From NCBI GenBank assembly GCA_949295675.1, contig CASFMA010000007.1, forward strand, positions 1-37,509: a stretch of 37,509 nucleotides of DNA, in the 5' to 3' direction. The stretch comes from an uncultured Spirochaetales bacterium. GTDB taxonomy: Bacteria > Spirochaetota > Spirochaetia > Sphaerochaetales > Sphaerochaetaceae. Positions 1-8,902 of this stretch are shown in pieces. Each line of letters starts with the position of its first letter. The first letter of the stretch is position 1. The translations under genes were made by a program, and so were the position numbers. The notes beneath the pieces are model-generated. The model was not told the DNA's origin. It saw only the letters and a list, made by a program, of their open reading frames with translations, and did not search any database.

Positions 1-1369
1 GACGAACTATCTTGACATAGAAGCTATGGTATGGCTTGAGGAATACCTTAGGTCATTCGATGGCGGGCTCATGCTTGTCTCCCACGACCAGGGCTTCCTT
101 GATGACATGGTGACCGAGGTCTATGAGCTTTTCAACGGCCGTCTGACACGCTATGCGGGAAACTACACACAGTACGTGGCGAAGCGCGAAGAGGAGATCA
201 AGGAGCTTGAGAAACGGGCCAGGAAGCAGAAGGAAGAGATAGAGAAGACGGAGGAGTTCATAGAGCGCTTCAGGTACAAGGCAACAAAAAGCCGCCAGGT
301 GCAGTCAAGGATCAAGGCGCTTGAGAAGATAGAGATCGTCGAGATCCCTCCCCATCTGAAGAAGCTTTCATTCACATTCCCGCCATCCCCCCACTCCGGC
401 AATGATGTCCTGGCAGTCGAGCATCTGTCCAAGTCATACGGCGACAACAGGATATATTCAGATTTCTCATTCCTCGTACGGAAAGGGGAAAGACTTGCGA
501 TAACAGGACGCAACGGTGCTGGAAAGTCAACATTGCTGAGGATGATCGCAGGCGTCGATACCTCATATGAGGGAACGATAAGGGATGGGGCCGGCGTAAA
601 GAAGGCATATTTTGCACAGGATACGGAGAACACGCTCGATCCAAGCGCCTCTGTGCTGGAGGAAGCTGAAAGCAACGCGGACACGAAGGACATACCCGGC
701 GTACGCAACCTTCTCGGTGCGTTCCTCTTCTCAGACGATGATGTATTCAAGAAGATATCGGTGCTGTCAGGCGGAGAGAAATCAAGGCTGGCGCTGCTGA
801 AGATACTGCTGCATCCGTCAAACCTCCTTCTTCTTGACGAGCCGACGAACCATCTCGACATAAACGCGAAGGAGATGCTAGAGAAAGCAATCGCGTCATA
901 TGGCGGCACCGTGATATTCGTCAGCCATGACAGGCATTTCATAAGGAACCTCGCCACTAGGATACTGTACCTGTCGGAAGATGGCCCTGAGTTCTTTGAC
1001 GGTGACTATGACTACTTTGAATGGAAGATCGAAGAGAAGGAAGCAAGATTCAGGGTAAACAGAAAGGACAAGGGCAAAAGCGACACGAAAGAAAGCAAGG
1101 CAGTCCTTTCCCATGACGAGACAAAGCAGAAGCGCAACAGGCTCAAGGCGCTTGAAAGGGAGGCTGGAAAGCTTATGGAGGAGCTTGATGCGCTCGGCAG
1201 GGAAAAGGAAAAGCTGGAAGAGGAGATCGCCAAGCCCGAGAACTACAGCGACGGGAAGAAGATCTCATCGCTTATCGCGGAGAAAGAGGATATAGAGAAG
1301 AAGATCTCCGGAATGGAGGAGCGCTGGATGGAGATCAGCGAGGAGATAGAGAATGGAAAGAATACCTGA
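1..1369 (+). CDS. ABC-F family ATPase, C-terminal part (cut by window edge)
   Basis: The reading frame is open from base 2, so the gene begins left of the window and about 455 residues are visible. The first codons read TNYLDIEAMVW, the D-loop region of the first ABC domain, followed by its H-switch (LVSHDQGF). A charged coiled linker follows, then a complete second ABC domain with Walker A GRNGAGKST, signature LSGGEKSRLAL, Walker B LLLLDEPTNHLDI and H-loop VSHDRHF. The last 80 or so residues are a charged coiled coil like the Uup/ABC-F C-terminal domain. There are no membrane segments, so this is a soluble ribosome-associated ATPase rather than a transporter; which ABC-F subtype is not clear. 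The stop overlaps the start of the next gene by 17 bases, so the two are probably co-transcribed. Confidence 0.93.
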   Translation, partial: TNYLDIEAMVWLEEYLRSFDGGLMLVSHDQGFLDDMVTEVYELFNGRLTRYAGNYTQYVAKREEEIKELEKRARKQKEEIEKTEEFIERFRYKATKSRQVQSRIKALEKIEIVEIPPHLKKLSFTFPPSPHSGNDVLAVEHLSKSYGDNRIYSDFSFLVRKGERLAITGRNGAGKSTLLRMIAGVDTSYEGTIRDGAGVKKAYFAQDTENTLDPSASVLEEAESNADTKDIPGVRNLLGAFLFSDDDVFKKISVLSGGEKSRLALLKILLHPSNLLLLDEPTNHLDINAKEMLEKAIASYGGTVIFVSHDRHFIRNLATRILYLSEDGPEFFDGDYDYFEWKIEEKEARFRVNRKDKGKSDTKESKAVLSHDETKQKRNRLKALEREAGKLMEELDALGREKEKLEEEIAKPENYSDGKKISSLIAEKEDIEKKISGMEERWMEISEEIENGKNT

Positions 1370-1976
1370 GCCAGATGATCTTATGGTGGAGTTCGGCAAG
1401 GCTGTGCCTTCGCTCATGCTGGCATCCTCATCACCCAACAGGCGCGCTCTTCTTGAAGCGGCAGGTTCCGCTGTGCAGGTATATGTTCCTGATGCAGACG
1501 AGGCCAAGATCGGAGAAAGCCCAGAAGAGATCGTCATGGGAATCGCTGGACGGAAGATGGAGGCGTATCTCTCATCAGATGCTTTCGATGAAGATATGAT
1601 CGCTATAGCTGCTGACACGCTTGTGCTTATAGATGGCAGCCTCATAGGAAAGCCCGGAAGCAGGGCTGATGCCAAGGCCATGCTTGAAAGCCTTTCAGGA
1701 AGGATGCAGAGCGTCATATCAGCAGCCGCGATCAAGATACCTGGAAGGAAGCCGGTGGTGATCGCAGATGAGGCTTATGTGATATTCCGTAAGCTCACAA
1801 ACGATGAGATAGAGGACTACATAGCAACAGGCGAATGGATGGGAGCAGCAGGCGGCTACAGGCTGCAGAAGACAGGATACAGGCTCATTGAAAGGATCGA
1901 CGGGGACTGGACGACTGTCGTAGGGCTTCCTTTAAGGGCAATACTTGAAACAATCAACTCAATTGCCTCTCCATGA
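1353..1976 (+). CDS. maf: Maf-like nucleoside triphosphate pyrophosphatase
   Basis: The 207-residue product belongs to the Maf/Ham1-fold family, which hydrolyses non-canonical or modified nucleoside triphosphates to monophosphates. Family signatures are LASSSPNRRALL near residue 22 (the usual LAS-S-PRR-LL loop), the acidic AADTLVLIDG and IGKPGS strand-loop, and a C-terminal GGYRLQ-type segment. The start chosen overlaps the upstream ABC-F gene by 17 bases; an internal ATG at 1386 would remove an atypical N-terminal extension and is a real alternative. The 3' end overlaps the convergent acetyltransferase gene by 23 bases. Length is close to the family norm of 190-210 residues. Confidence 0.9.
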   Translation: MERIPEPDDLMVEFGKAVPSLMLASSSPNRRALLEAAGSAVQVYVPDADEAKIGESPEEIVMGIAGRKMEAYLSSDAFDEDMIAIAADTLVLIDGSLIGKPGSRADAKAMLESLSGRMQSVISAAAIKIPGRKPVVIADEAYVIFRKLTNDEIEDYIATGEWMGAAGGYRLQKTGYRLIERIDGDWTTVVGLPLRAILETINSIASP

Positions 1977-2442
1977 AGACAGTCGTCTCAGACGGGCTGT
2001 CGTTGTATCTCTCTGTGAATGTGAAGCCATGGCTGATATAAAGACGGATCGCGCTTTCAAGGCATGGCAGCGTATCAAGCACCATGCGTCTGTATCCTAT
2101 TCCACGGGCCTCATCGACCACACGATCAAGAAGAAGTGAAGAAAGGTGCTTTCCCCTGTAGATGGGGCGGATGTACAGCCTCTTCAGCTCACAGACATCC
2201 TCGCTGAGCGGACGCAGCGCTATGCACCCCGCAGCATCTCCATCGACAAGCAGGAGATACAGGCGGCCAAGAGGTTCACCGTACTTTCCCTCAAGATCCC
2301 TGATCTCATCTGAATAGTGCTGTATATCGAGATAGATGCTGAACGAAGGGTCAAGGGATACAAGCATATCTGTGTATTCAGAGAAAAGAGAGCGTATATC
2401 CTCCTTCCTCTCAAGCCCAGGCACTATCACAGCATCCATCAA
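1954..2442 (-). CDS. GNAT family N-acetyltransferase
   Basis: The 162-residue protein has the GNAT layout: strands leading to ELKRLYIRPIYRGKHLSSLLL, which is motif A with the acetyl-CoA pyrophosphate-binding loop (R-G-K-H-L in place of the commoner R-G-x-G-x), then a motif B region RRMVLDT and a C-terminal LYISHGF segment typical of the family. The substrate cannot be told. The start overlaps the stop of the upstream ArsR gene by four bases, so the two form an operon and the enzyme may respond to the same signal as the regulator. The 3' end runs 23 bases into the opposite-strand maf gene. Confidence 0.88.
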   Translation of the reverse strand: MMDAVIVPGLERKEDIRSLFSEYTDMLVSLDPSFSIYLDIQHYSDEIRDLEGKYGEPLGRLYLLLVDGDAAGCIALRPLSEDVCELKRLYIRPIYRGKHLSSLLLDRVVDEARGIGYRRMVLDTLPCLESAIRLYISHGFTFTERYNDSPSETTVFMERQLS

Positions 2443-2741
2443 AGAAGTTCCTCATAATGTTCTATGCCCAGGGAGAGTATCCTGCGGATATGGTCATCGG
2501 AAAGCCTGTATATAGCGCTCCTTCCCTCTTTCCTGAACTTCACGAGCCTGGAGGACCTGAGGACCTTCAGCTGCTGTGAAATCGCGCTCTGCGTCATTGA
2601 CAGTGCCTCCGCGATGGCTCCTACGCCCATCTCCCCGTTCCTGTCAAGAAGGATCAGGAGACGGAGGCGCGTCGGATCCCCGAACACCTTGAAGAAATCA
2701 GAGATATCCACAATCTCCTCATCGCTTAAGAAATTCTCCAT
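2439..2741 (-). CDS. ArsR/SmtB-family repressor, predicted zinc sensor
   Basis: This is a 100-residue winged-helix protein. DPTRLRLLILL (residues 22-32) and the recognition region MTQSAISQQLKVLR (49-62) are typical ArsR family. It lacks the ELCVCDL cysteine box of arsenic and cadmium sensors. Its last helix carries Asp82-x-His84-x10-His95-xx-Glu98, the exact spacing of the alpha-5 zinc site of SmtB (D104, H106, H117, E120), so a zinc- or cobalt-type sensor is predicted. The longer reading frame to 2864 runs into the next gene. The ATG at 2741 is preferred because the fold begins there and a TATATT hexamer lies six bases upstream. No Shine-Dalgarno sequence is present. Confidence 0.88.
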   Translation of the reverse strand: MENFLSDEEIVDISDFFKVFGDPTRLRLLILLDRNGEMGVGAIAEALSMTQSAISQQLKVLRSSRLVKFRKEGRSAIYRLSDDHIRRILSLGIEHYEELL

Positions 2742-2747
2742 ATGCAG

Positions 2748-2762
2748 AATATAATCAATTAT
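2748..2762 (-). promoter_or_regulatory. Leaderless-type -10 and inverted repeat before arsR
   Basis: On the minus strand TATATT (2753 to 2748) ends six bases before the arsR ATG at 2741, which would put transcription start at the A of the start codon. Overlapping it, ATAAT-CA-ATTAT (2751-2762) is an inverted repeat with 5-base arms, a possible site for autorepression. There is no good -35 match. Confidence 0.45.
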
Positions 2763-2799
2763 CGCGCTTCGTGGTATAGTTTTCCCTTTTCGCTTTTGG

Positions 2800-2808
2800 T
2801 GATAGACT
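2800..2808 (+). promoter_or_regulatory. Extended -10 (TG-A-TAGACT) for the hydroxyacid dehydrogenase gene
   Basis: TG-A-TAGACT ends six bases before the ATG at 2815, predicting a leaderless mRNA. A second extended -10 (TG-G-TATAGT, 2772-2780, counting one base between TG and the hexamer) lies further upstream and would give a leader of about 28 bases. Which is used cannot be decided from sequence. Confidence 0.4.
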
Positions 2809-2814
2809 TTCGGC

Positions 2815-3708
2815 ATGGAAAGAACAGCAGGATTCATCGGGCTTGGAGTGATGGGAGCATCCATGGCCGGAAGGCTTATGGATGCCGGATATGAGCTGCA
2901 TATCTATTCAAGGACAAAAGCGAAAGCCAGACATCTCATAGATAAAGGCGCAAAGTGGCACGACAGCCCGCGTGAGGTTGCCGAGAATGCAGGCATAGTC
3001 TTCACGATAGTGGGATTCCCTGCCGATGTGGAGCAAGTGTATCTGGGAAAGGACGGCCTTTATGACGGAGCCCACCCTGGATCCATCTTCGTTGACATGA
3101 CGACGACAAAGCCCTCTCTTGATATCGCGATAGCTGAGAAGCTCAGGGACAAAGGGGCCTTCATGGCCGATGCGCCGGTATCAGGAGGAGACAAGGGCGC
3201 AAGGGAAGGGACACTCTCCATAATGGTCGGCGCAGATGACAGTGTCTTCTCATCTATACTCCCCTTCCTTGAGGTAATGGGCAGGAATATCACCCATATG
3301 GGAAAGGTCGGAAGCGGGCAGCACACCAAGATGGCAAACCAGATCGTGATAGCCGGAACGATGGCAGGAGTCTCTGAGGCGCTTGTCTATGGCGCGGCGG
3401 CAGGACTTGATGCAGAGAAGATGGTCAGCACGATATCAAAGGGCGCAGCCGGATGCTGGACGCTTGACAATCTGGCACCGCGTGTCCTCAAGGGCGACTA
3501 CGATCCAGGCTTCATGGTAGAGCATTTCATCAAGGACATGACGATAGCTGTAGAGGAATGCGACAGGATGGGGCTCTCACTGCCCTCCCTTGCACTGACA
3601 AGGGAGCTGTACAAGGCTGTCAAGGCTGAAGGATACGGCAGGAACGGGACACAGGTCCTCGTGAAGGCTATAGAGAAGCTCTCTGCAAAAGCAGTCCTTC
3701 CAGAGTGA
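2815..3708 (+). CDS. NAD(P)-dependent beta-hydroxyacid dehydrogenase (3-hydroxyisobutyrate dehydrogenase / tartronate semialdehyde reductase family)
   Basis: The 297-residue protein opens with the Rossmann dinucleotide motif GFIGLGVMGASMA (residues 6-18). It then shows FVDMTTTKPS, the substrate-binding signature DAPVSGGDKGAREGTL and the catalytic-lysine segment GKVGSGQHTKMANQI, in the order typical of the family. Members oxidise 3-hydroxyisobutyrate, reduce tartronate semialdehyde or act on succinic semialdehyde; the sequence alone does not separate these. It is divergent from the arsR gene across 73 bases and is followed by citrate synthase after about 40 bases on the same strand, so co-transcription is likely. 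Length matches the family (290-300). Confidence 0.9.
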   Translation: MERTAGFIGLGVMGASMAGRLMDAGYELHIYSRTKAKARHLIDKGAKWHDSPREVAENAGIVFTIVGFPADVEQVYLGKDGLYDGAHPGSIFVDMTTTKPSLDIAIAEKLRDKGAFMADAPVSGGDKGAREGTLSIMVGADDSVFSSILPFLEVMGRNITHMGKVGSGQHTKMANQIVIAGTMAGVSEALVYGAAAGLDAEKMVSTISKGAAGCWTLDNLAPRVLKGDYDPGFMVEHFIKDMTIAVEECDRMGLSLPSLALTRELYKAVKAEGYGRNGTQVLVKAIEKLSAKAVLPE

Positions 3709-3722
3709 ATATCTTATGGATA

Positions 3723-3751
3723 AGGAGGCTGGGTCTCCCAGGTATTGAATA
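3723..3751 (+). promoter_or_regulatory. Shine-Dalgarno separated from the citrate synthase start by a hairpin
   Basis: AGGAGG at 3723-3728 is 22 bases before the ATG at 3751, too far for normal initiation. The bases between include the perfect hairpin CTGGG-TCT-CCCAG (3729-3741). If it folds, the effective spacing falls to about nine bases. No other Shine-Dalgarno sequence or in-frame start is present except TTG at 3745. Confidence 0.5.
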
Positions 3752-5052
3752 TGTACAAAGATAAGGATGGTGCCAGGATAATCCTTGCTGATGGAAAGGA
3801 ATATACTTGCGACATAATAACAGACAACATGGGCGACAAGTCCATAGATATCACAAGGCTGAGGGCTGAGACGGGCTACATAACCTATGATCCTGGCTTT
3901 GTGAACACGGGATCCTGCATGTCCTCGATATGCTATATTAACGGAGAAAAGGGCATCCTGCGCTACCGTGGATATGACATAGCAGAGCTTGTTGCCAACT
4001 GTGACTTCATAGAAGTCGCATACCTTCTCATAAAAGGATCCCTGCCCACGGCAGAGCAGAGGATCAACTACCAGAAGCTGCTCAACACGCACTCGCTGCT
4101 TCACGTGAACATGCGTGATTTCTTCAAGGCATATCCACATGACAGCCATCCGATGGGAATACTGTCAGCGATGGTGGCCTCTCTCTCAGCCTTCTACCCT
4201 GAGCTTGCTGAGAAGGATCCGGAAGACAATCTCGACCTCACGGTGACGAGGCTTCTTTCGAAGATGAGGACAATCGCGGCATTCACGTACAGGCAGATGA
4301 ACGGGCTGGACTTCGTGGAGCCTGAGTACAAGTATTCATACTGCGCGAACTTCCTGAACATGATGTTCTACTCAACAGTGAACAACTACACTCCATCCCC
4401 TGTCCATGTGAACGCGCTCAACAAGCTTCTGATACTCCATGCCGATCATGAGCAGAACTGCTCGACAAGCGCGGTGCGCCTGGTGGGATCGTCTGAGGCG
4501 AATCTCTATGCCTCCGTGGCTGCAGGATGCTGCGCGCTCTGGGGCTCAAAGCACGGCGGTGCGAACCAGGCCGTCATGGACATGCTGACAAGAATAAAGA
4601 ATGAAGGGATGACAATAGACTCCGTGATAGAGCGGGCAAAGGACAAGAACGACCCGTTCAGGCTGTTCGGCTTCGGTCACAGGGTCTACAAGACATTCGA
4701 TCCGAGGGCGAGGATCGCGAAGGAGATCTGCCATGAGGTGATGAAGGGATCGAACCTCTCATCGGACCCGCTTCTTGACATAGCGATGGAGCTTGAGGAG
4801 AGAGCGACACACGATGATTACTTCCTCGAGCGCAATCTCTATCCGAATGTCGACTTCTATACCGGCATAACATTTCATATGATGGGGATCCCAGTATCGA
4901 TGTTCACTGTCCTGTTCGCGATGGGAAGGCTTCCGGGATGGATTGCCCACTATCTTGAATGGAGGCATGATCCATACCAGAAGATAGGAAGGCCAAGGCA
5001 GGTCTACTCTGGTCCGGAGGAACGCCATGTCATACCTATTTCCAAGCGCTGA
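3751..5052 (+). CDS. gltA: Citrate synthase
   Basis: The 433-residue protein condenses acetyl-CoA and oxaloacetate to citrate. The catalytic triad is visible: His268 in WGSKHGGANQAV, His310 in FGFGHRVYK and Asp368 in NVDFYTG. An N-terminal beta domain (residues 1-50) and the RYRGYDIAEL segment match the longer bacterial type II enzymes, which are often NADH-sensitive. ATG 3751 is chosen over TTG 3745 because it is the stronger codon; the translation signal is odd (see the hairpin entry). The 3' end overlaps the HAD gene by 26 bases. With aconitase and isocitrate dehydrogenase encoded convergently just downstream, the enzyme probably feeds 2-oxoglutarate and glutamate synthesis rather than a full TCA cycle. 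Confidence 0.97.
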   Translation: MYKDKDGARIILADGKEYTCDIITDNMGDKSIDITRLRAETGYITYDPGFVNTGSCMSSICYINGEKGILRYRGYDIAELVANCDFIEVAYLLIKGSLPTAEQRINYQKLLNTHSLLHVNMRDFFKAYPHDSHPMGILSAMVASLSAFYPELAEKDPEDNLDLTVTRLLSKMRTIAAFTYRQMNGLDFVEPEYKYSYCANFLNMMFYSTVNNYTPSPVHVNALNKLLILHADHEQNCSTSAVRLVGSSEANLYASVAAGCCALWGSKHGGANQAVMDMLTRIKNEGMTIDSVIERAKDKNDPFRLFGFGHRVYKTFDPRARIAKEICHEVMKGSNLSSDPLLDIAMELEERATHDDYFLERNLYPNVDFYTGITFHMMGIPVSMFTVLFAMGRLPGWIAHYLEWRHDPYQKIGRPRQVYSGPEERHVIPISKR

Positions 5053-5686
5053 CGGCATCGTATTCGATTTCAACGGGACCCTGTTCCTGGACGAAAGGGA
5101 GAACAGGGAGAGCTGGGACATCATCTCGCGGGAGATAAGGGGGAAGGCACTCCTTGACGATGAGTTCTCATCCCTGAACGGAAGGACAGACAGGGATATG
5201 GTCCGCTATCTTCTTCCAGGATGCAGCGATGCCGAGGCAGACAGATGGAGCGAGAGGAAGGAGGGCATATACAAGAAGCTCTGCCTTGACCGCTCGCTTC
5301 CTCTCAGGGATGGTGCAAAGGAGCTGTTCAGATGGGCGATCGGGAACGACATGAAGATAGCCATAGCCTCCTCAGCGCCGCGGATGAACATGGATTGGTA
5401 TATACCGCAGTTCAATCTTCTTGATTACTTCTCTCCCGCAGCCATAATCGCAGGCCGCTATGATATCCCATCAAAGCCTGATGGGGCCATTTTCCGCCTC
5501 GCGCTTGATGCCATAGGAATAAGTGGAGATAGTGCGATAGCATTCGAGGACTCAAAGGCTGGAGTCCTCAGCGCGAAGGATGCTGGCATAAGGACGATAT
5601 ACCGCATGAGGAATCCAGGGGCTGCTCCCCTGGATATTCCCGGAATAACGGAGATCGAATCGTTCACTGAGCTCAGGACTCGATGA
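5027..5686 (+). CDS. HAD-superfamily phosphatase (beta-phosphoglucomutase-like)
   Basis: This 219-residue hydrolase has HAD motif I as FDFNGTLF (nucleophile Asp14), motif [11 protein letters not shown], a motif III lysine in SKPDGAIF and motif [10 protein letters not shown]. The second acidic residue of the usual D-x-D-G-T loop is Asn16 here; a DFNGT loop occurs in a recognised subset of HAD phosphatases. The cap between motifs I and II is helical (subfamily I). The likely substrate is a small phosphorylated sugar or metabolite, not identified. GGAGGA precedes the ATG by five bases, and the start lies inside the end of citrate synthase, so translation is probably coupled. Confidence 0.9.
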   Translation: MSYLFPSADGIVFDFNGTLFLDERENRESWDIISREIRGKALLDDEFSSLNGRTDRDMVRYLLPGCSDAEADRWSERKEGIYKKLCLDRSLPLRDGAKELFRWAIGNDMKIAIASSAPRMNMDWYIPQFNLLDYFSPAAIIAGRYDIPSKPDGAIFRLALDAIGISGDSAIAFEDSKAGVLSAKDAGIRTIYRMRNPGAAPLDIPGITEIESFTELRTR

Positions 5687-6896
5687 TCGAGATGAGGCTC
5701 TGCGCGAAAGCTGACGTGGAAAGCTCCTCTGCTTCCCTCCCCTCCTTCCTCATAAGCACCGCGAAATCGCGCGTGACACGGCCTGTAGCGATGGCCTTGG
5801 AGACAGAGCCGCTTATCAGCGCAGCAGCCTCGTCCCACCCTATATACTCAAGCATCAGGGCACCGGAGAGTATCATCGAGAGAGGATTCACGATATCCTT
5901 GCCCGCGATATCAGGGGCAGTGCCATGGGTCGCCTCGAACACGGCATGGCCAGTCATGTAGTTTATATTCCCGCCAGGGGCTATCCCGATTCCGCCGACC
6001 TCGGCGGCAAGGGCATCTGATATATAGTCGCCATTCAGGTTGAGCGTCGCGATGACGTCGTACGCCTCAGGCTTTATGAGTATGTTCTGGAGAAAGGCAT
6101 CGCATATGCAGTCCTTTATCTCGACGCCGCCCCAGCCTGCAGGTATCACTATCCTGCCGTCACGCTCCTCAGCGCCGTACTCGTCCCTTGCCATCTCATA
6201 GCCCCAGGCCCTGAAGCCACCTTCGGTGAACTTCATTATGTTGCCTTTGTGGACAAGGGTGACGCTCTTCCTGCGGTTGCAGAGAGCGTAGTCTATGGCA
6301 GAGCGTATCAGGCGCTTCGACCCATCCGGGGATACTGGCTTAATGCCTATCGCGCTGGTCTCGGGAAAGCGTATCCTGCTTACATTCATCCCCTCTGTGA
6401 GGAATGCTATGACACGCCTTGCTTCATCACTCCCGGACGGCCACTCTATTCCTGCATATATGTCCTCGGTATTCTCGCGGAACACCACCATGTCGACAAG
6501 CTCAGGATGCCTTACAGGAGAAGGAACGCCATCGAAGTATTTTACAGGACGGACGCAGGCATACAGGTCAAGCGACTGCCTAAGAGCGACGTTCAGGCTC
6601 ATGGCACCTTTCCCGACAGGTGTCATGAGAGGTCCTTTTATGGCGACCAGCGACTCCTTTATGAGGGACAGTGTCTCTTCAGGCAGGCTGCTGCCTGTCT
6701 TCTCAACGGCTTTCCCTCCTGCGAGTGCCTCCACCCACTCTATATGACGGCTCCTGCCGTAGCTTCTCATCACAGCGCTATCCAGCACTGCCCTCATCTT
6801 GTCGGTTATCTCATGCCCGACACCATCACCCTCGATGTATACGATCTCAGGATCTGAGGGGACTATAAGCTTTCCGTTCTCTGATCTTATCCTCAT
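5673..6896 (-). CDS. icd: Isocitrate dehydrogenase, predicted NAD-dependent
   Basis: The 407-residue protein aligns with the E. coli-type enzyme: SLNVALRQ at 100-107 (Ser100 matches the E. coli phosphorylated Ser113), [28 protein letters not shown] and [12 protein letters not shown]. The cofactor residues differ from NADP enzymes. E. coli Lys344-Tyr345 correspond to Asp329-Ile330 here, Tyr391 to Arg376 and Arg395 to Val380, so NAD is the predicted cofactor. The start overlaps the aconitase stop by four bases (ATGA type), so acn-icd is an operon. The 3' end overlaps the convergent HAD gene by 14 bases. The product is 2-oxoglutarate. Confidence 0.95.
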   Translation of the reverse strand: MRIRSENGKLIVPSDPEIVYIEGDGVGHEITDKMRAVLDSAVMRSYGRSRHIEWVEALAGGKAVEKTGSSLPEETLSLIKESLVAIKGPLMTPVGKGAMSLNVALRQSLDLYACVRPVKYFDGVPSPVRHPELVDMVVFRENTEDIYAGIEWPSGSDEARRVIAFLTEGMNVSRIRFPETSAIGIKPVSPDGSKRLIRSAIDYALCNRRKSVTLVHKGNIMKFTEGGFRAWGYEMARDEYGAEERDGRIVIPAGWGGVEIKDCICDAFLQNILIKPEAYDVIATLNLNGDYISDALAAEVGGIGIAPGGNINYMTGHAVFEATHGTAPDIAGKDIVNPLSMILSGALMLEYIGWDEAAALISGSVSKAIATGRVTRDFAVLMRKEGREAEELSTSAFAQSLISIIES

Positions 6897-8812
6897 AGAG
6901 CAACCTCATTCAGCTTCCCGCCAAGGAGGATGGTCTTCTTCTGGTCCTCCGTGGCAAAGATGTGCAGCGGTATATCATCGCCTGTGGTAATATCATGAAG
7001 GATGAACGCGCCGCTTTCCATCGCGTCACGCACATGAAGGATCTCAAGCTCATCCCCCATGCCTATCCTATCGTAATCATCCTCATTATCGAAAAGGAGT
7101 GGGAGTATCCCGAAGTTTGCCAGATTCGCCTGGTGGATCCTCTCTATCGACACAGCCACGACGGCCTTTATCCCCAGATACATAGGGCAGATCGCCGCAT
7201 GTTCCCTGGACGAGCCCTGGCCATATGACTGGCGGGCTATTATGAATCCATGCTCACCTTTGTCCCTTGCCTCAGCAGCGCGGCTTGAGAACTCCGGATC
7301 GATGCTCTCGAATACATACTTTGAGTATTCCGGGATGTTTGACCTGTACTTCATCCTGGCGCCGGCAGGCATGATGTGATCGGTGGTTATCCTGTCCTCG
7401 ACCTTTATCAGGGCATGCCCATGGAGGCTTTCAGGAAGCGCGGTGTTCCTTGGCGGCTGCCCGATGTTAGGGCCTCTCCTTATCTCGGCTGAGAACGTGG
7501 GGTATATGAACATCGAGTCATCGTGGATGATATGCTCAGGCATTGCGGCAGATGATATGGCCTTCCCGCACTTCCTAGGATCAGAGAACACTCCTGTTAT
7601 GGCAGAAGCAGCCGCGGTCTCAGGAGACACAAGGTAGACGTAAGCGGAAGCTGTCCCGGAGCGCGCGTAGAAGTTGCGGTTGCTGGTCCTCAGCGAGACG
7701 CTTTCCGTACCTGGGCTCTGATGGCTTCCTATGCAGAATCCGCACGCTGACTCCAGTATCCTAGCACCGGCCTTGATGAGCTTTGAAAGGGTTCCGTCTT
7801 CCGTGATCATCATCAGCACATCCCTTGAGCCAGGTGCAACGCCGAGCTCAACGTCAGGATGCACATGGGAGCCTGAGAGGATATCAGCGGCCTTCCTGAG
7901 ATCCGCATAGCTTGAGTTGGTGCAGGATCCGATCAGGACCTGGTTGACTGCAATACCTTCAAGCTCCCTCACGCTCTTCACGTTTCCAGGGCTATGCGGA
8001 CATGCGGCAAGAGGCTCAACGGAAGAAAGATCCAGCTCCCAGACATCATCATAAGCAGCGTCATCATCTGCCTTGAGATATCTGAAGCCCTCTCCCCTTC
8101 CCTCCATTTCAAGGAACTGCCTTGTCATGTCATCTGAAGGAAAGAGCGATGTCGTCACCCCGCACTCTGCCCCCATGTTCGCGATTGTCGCCCTCTCCGG
8201 CACGGAAAGCGTTCCGACGCCGCTTCCTGTGTACTCGAAGACAGTGTTGACATTGCCCTTCGTGCCGAAATGAGCAAGGACTGCGAGAATCACATCCTTT
8301 GCGGAGACAAAAGGCCTGAGGCTGCCTGACAGCCTTATGTTGACAACGCGTGGAGCCACCATCTGAAAGGGAACGCCAGCCATCGCCAGCGCGACATCAA
8401 GTCCGCCAGCACCTATCGCGAACGATCCTATCCCTCCAGCTGTAGGCGTATGGGAATCTGAACCGAGAAGAGTCTTCCCCGGAAGCGCGAAACGCTCAAG
8501 GTTCACCTGATGGCAGATCCCGTTTCCTGGGCGGGAATAGATGATTCCCTTCCTGTCCGCGACAGTCCTCAGATACTCATGGTCATCGAAGTTCTCAAAT
8601 CCTATCTGGATCGTATTGTGATCTATATAGCTCAGCGCAAGCTCGTTGCGGACCCTGTCAGCCCCGATAGCCTCGAACTCAAGATACGCCATAGTCCCTG
8701 TCGCATCCTGGGTAAGCGTATGGTCTATGCGGATGCTTATGCTCTCTCCCTGCCTGAGCTCCCCTTTTTCCAGATGCTCAGACAATAACTTATAGGCAAG
8801 TGTCAGTCCCAT
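6893..8812 (-). CDS. acn: Aconitate hydratase (short, Aquifex-type)
   Basis: The 639-residue 4Fe-4S enzyme isomerises citrate and isocitrate. Cluster cysteines are in [11 protein letters not shown] and in [14 protein letters not shown] (the C-x-x-C pair). The [24 protein letters not shown] and swivel-domain [10 protein letters not shown] and [10 protein letters not shown] segments are all present. It is shorter than AcnA (about 890 residues) and fits the roughly 640-residue class first defined in Aquifex. The start is set by AGGAGA six bases before ATG 8812. TATAAT lies upstream on the minus strand (8836 to 8831). It is the first gene of the acn-icd operon and divergent from the YuiD-type gene. 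Confidence 0.96.
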   Translation of the reverse strand: MGLTLAYKLLSEHLEKGELRQGESISIRIDHTLTQDATGTMAYLEFEAIGADRVRNELALSYIDHNTIQIGFENFDDHEYLRTVADRKGIIYSRPGNGICHQVNLERFALPGKTLLGSDSHTPTAGGIGSFAIGAGGLDVALAMAGVPFQMVAPRVVNIRLSGSLRPFVSAKDVILAVLAHFGTKGNVNTVFEYTGSGVGTLSVPERATIANMGAECGVTTSLFPSDDMTRQFLEMEGRGEGFRYLKADDDAAYDDVWELDLSSVEPLAACPHSPGNVKSVRELEGIAVNQVLIGSCTNSSYADLRKAADILSGSHVHPDVELGVAPGSRDVLMMITEDGTLSKLIKAGARILESACGFCIGSHQSPGTESVSLRTSNRNFYARSGTASAYVYLVSPETAAASAITGVFSDPRKCGKAISSAAMPEHIIHDDSMFIYPTFSAEIRRGPNIGQPPRNTALPESLHGHALIKVEDRITTDHIMPAGARMKYRSNIPEYSKYVFESIDPEFSSRAAEARDKGEHGFIIARQSYGQGSSREHAAICPMYLGIKAVVAVSIERIHQANLANFGILPLLFDNEDDYDRIGMGDELEILHVRDAMESGAFILHDITTGDDIPLHIFATEDQKKTILLGGKLNEVAL

Positions 8813-8830
8813 CTTATTTCTCCTGACTGG

Positions 8831-8836
8831 ATTATA
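8831..8836 (-). promoter_or_regulatory. -10 element of the acn-icd operon
   Basis: Perfect TATAAT on the minus strand, about 19 bases upstream of the aconitase ATG and upstream of its Shine-Dalgarno sequence. No convincing -35 is visible at 16-18 bases. Confidence 0.45.
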
Positions 8837-8866
8837 GCTGTATGGACAAAGATCATAAAGATGGTA

Positions 8867-8895
8867 TTGCCCCTATCAGCTGGCAATGATACCCT
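8867..8895 (+). promoter_or_regulatory. Promoter with start at the YuiD-type ATG (leaderless)
   Basis: TTGCCC (8867-8872), a 17-base spacer, then TACCCT (8890-8895) preceded by TG one base upstream (extended -10). Seven bases separate the -10 from ATG 8903, and there is no Shine-Dalgarno sequence. Confidence 0.5.
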
Positions 8896-8902
8896 CAAAT
8901 AT

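Noticed and set aside
2742..2864. Longer ArsR start at 2864
   Set aside because: It would overlap the divergent dehydrogenase gene and add residues foreign to the family.
6249..6857. Plus-strand open frames of about 150-200 codons inside icd
   Set aside because: They are antisense shadows of a clear gene with no start signal or recognisable product.
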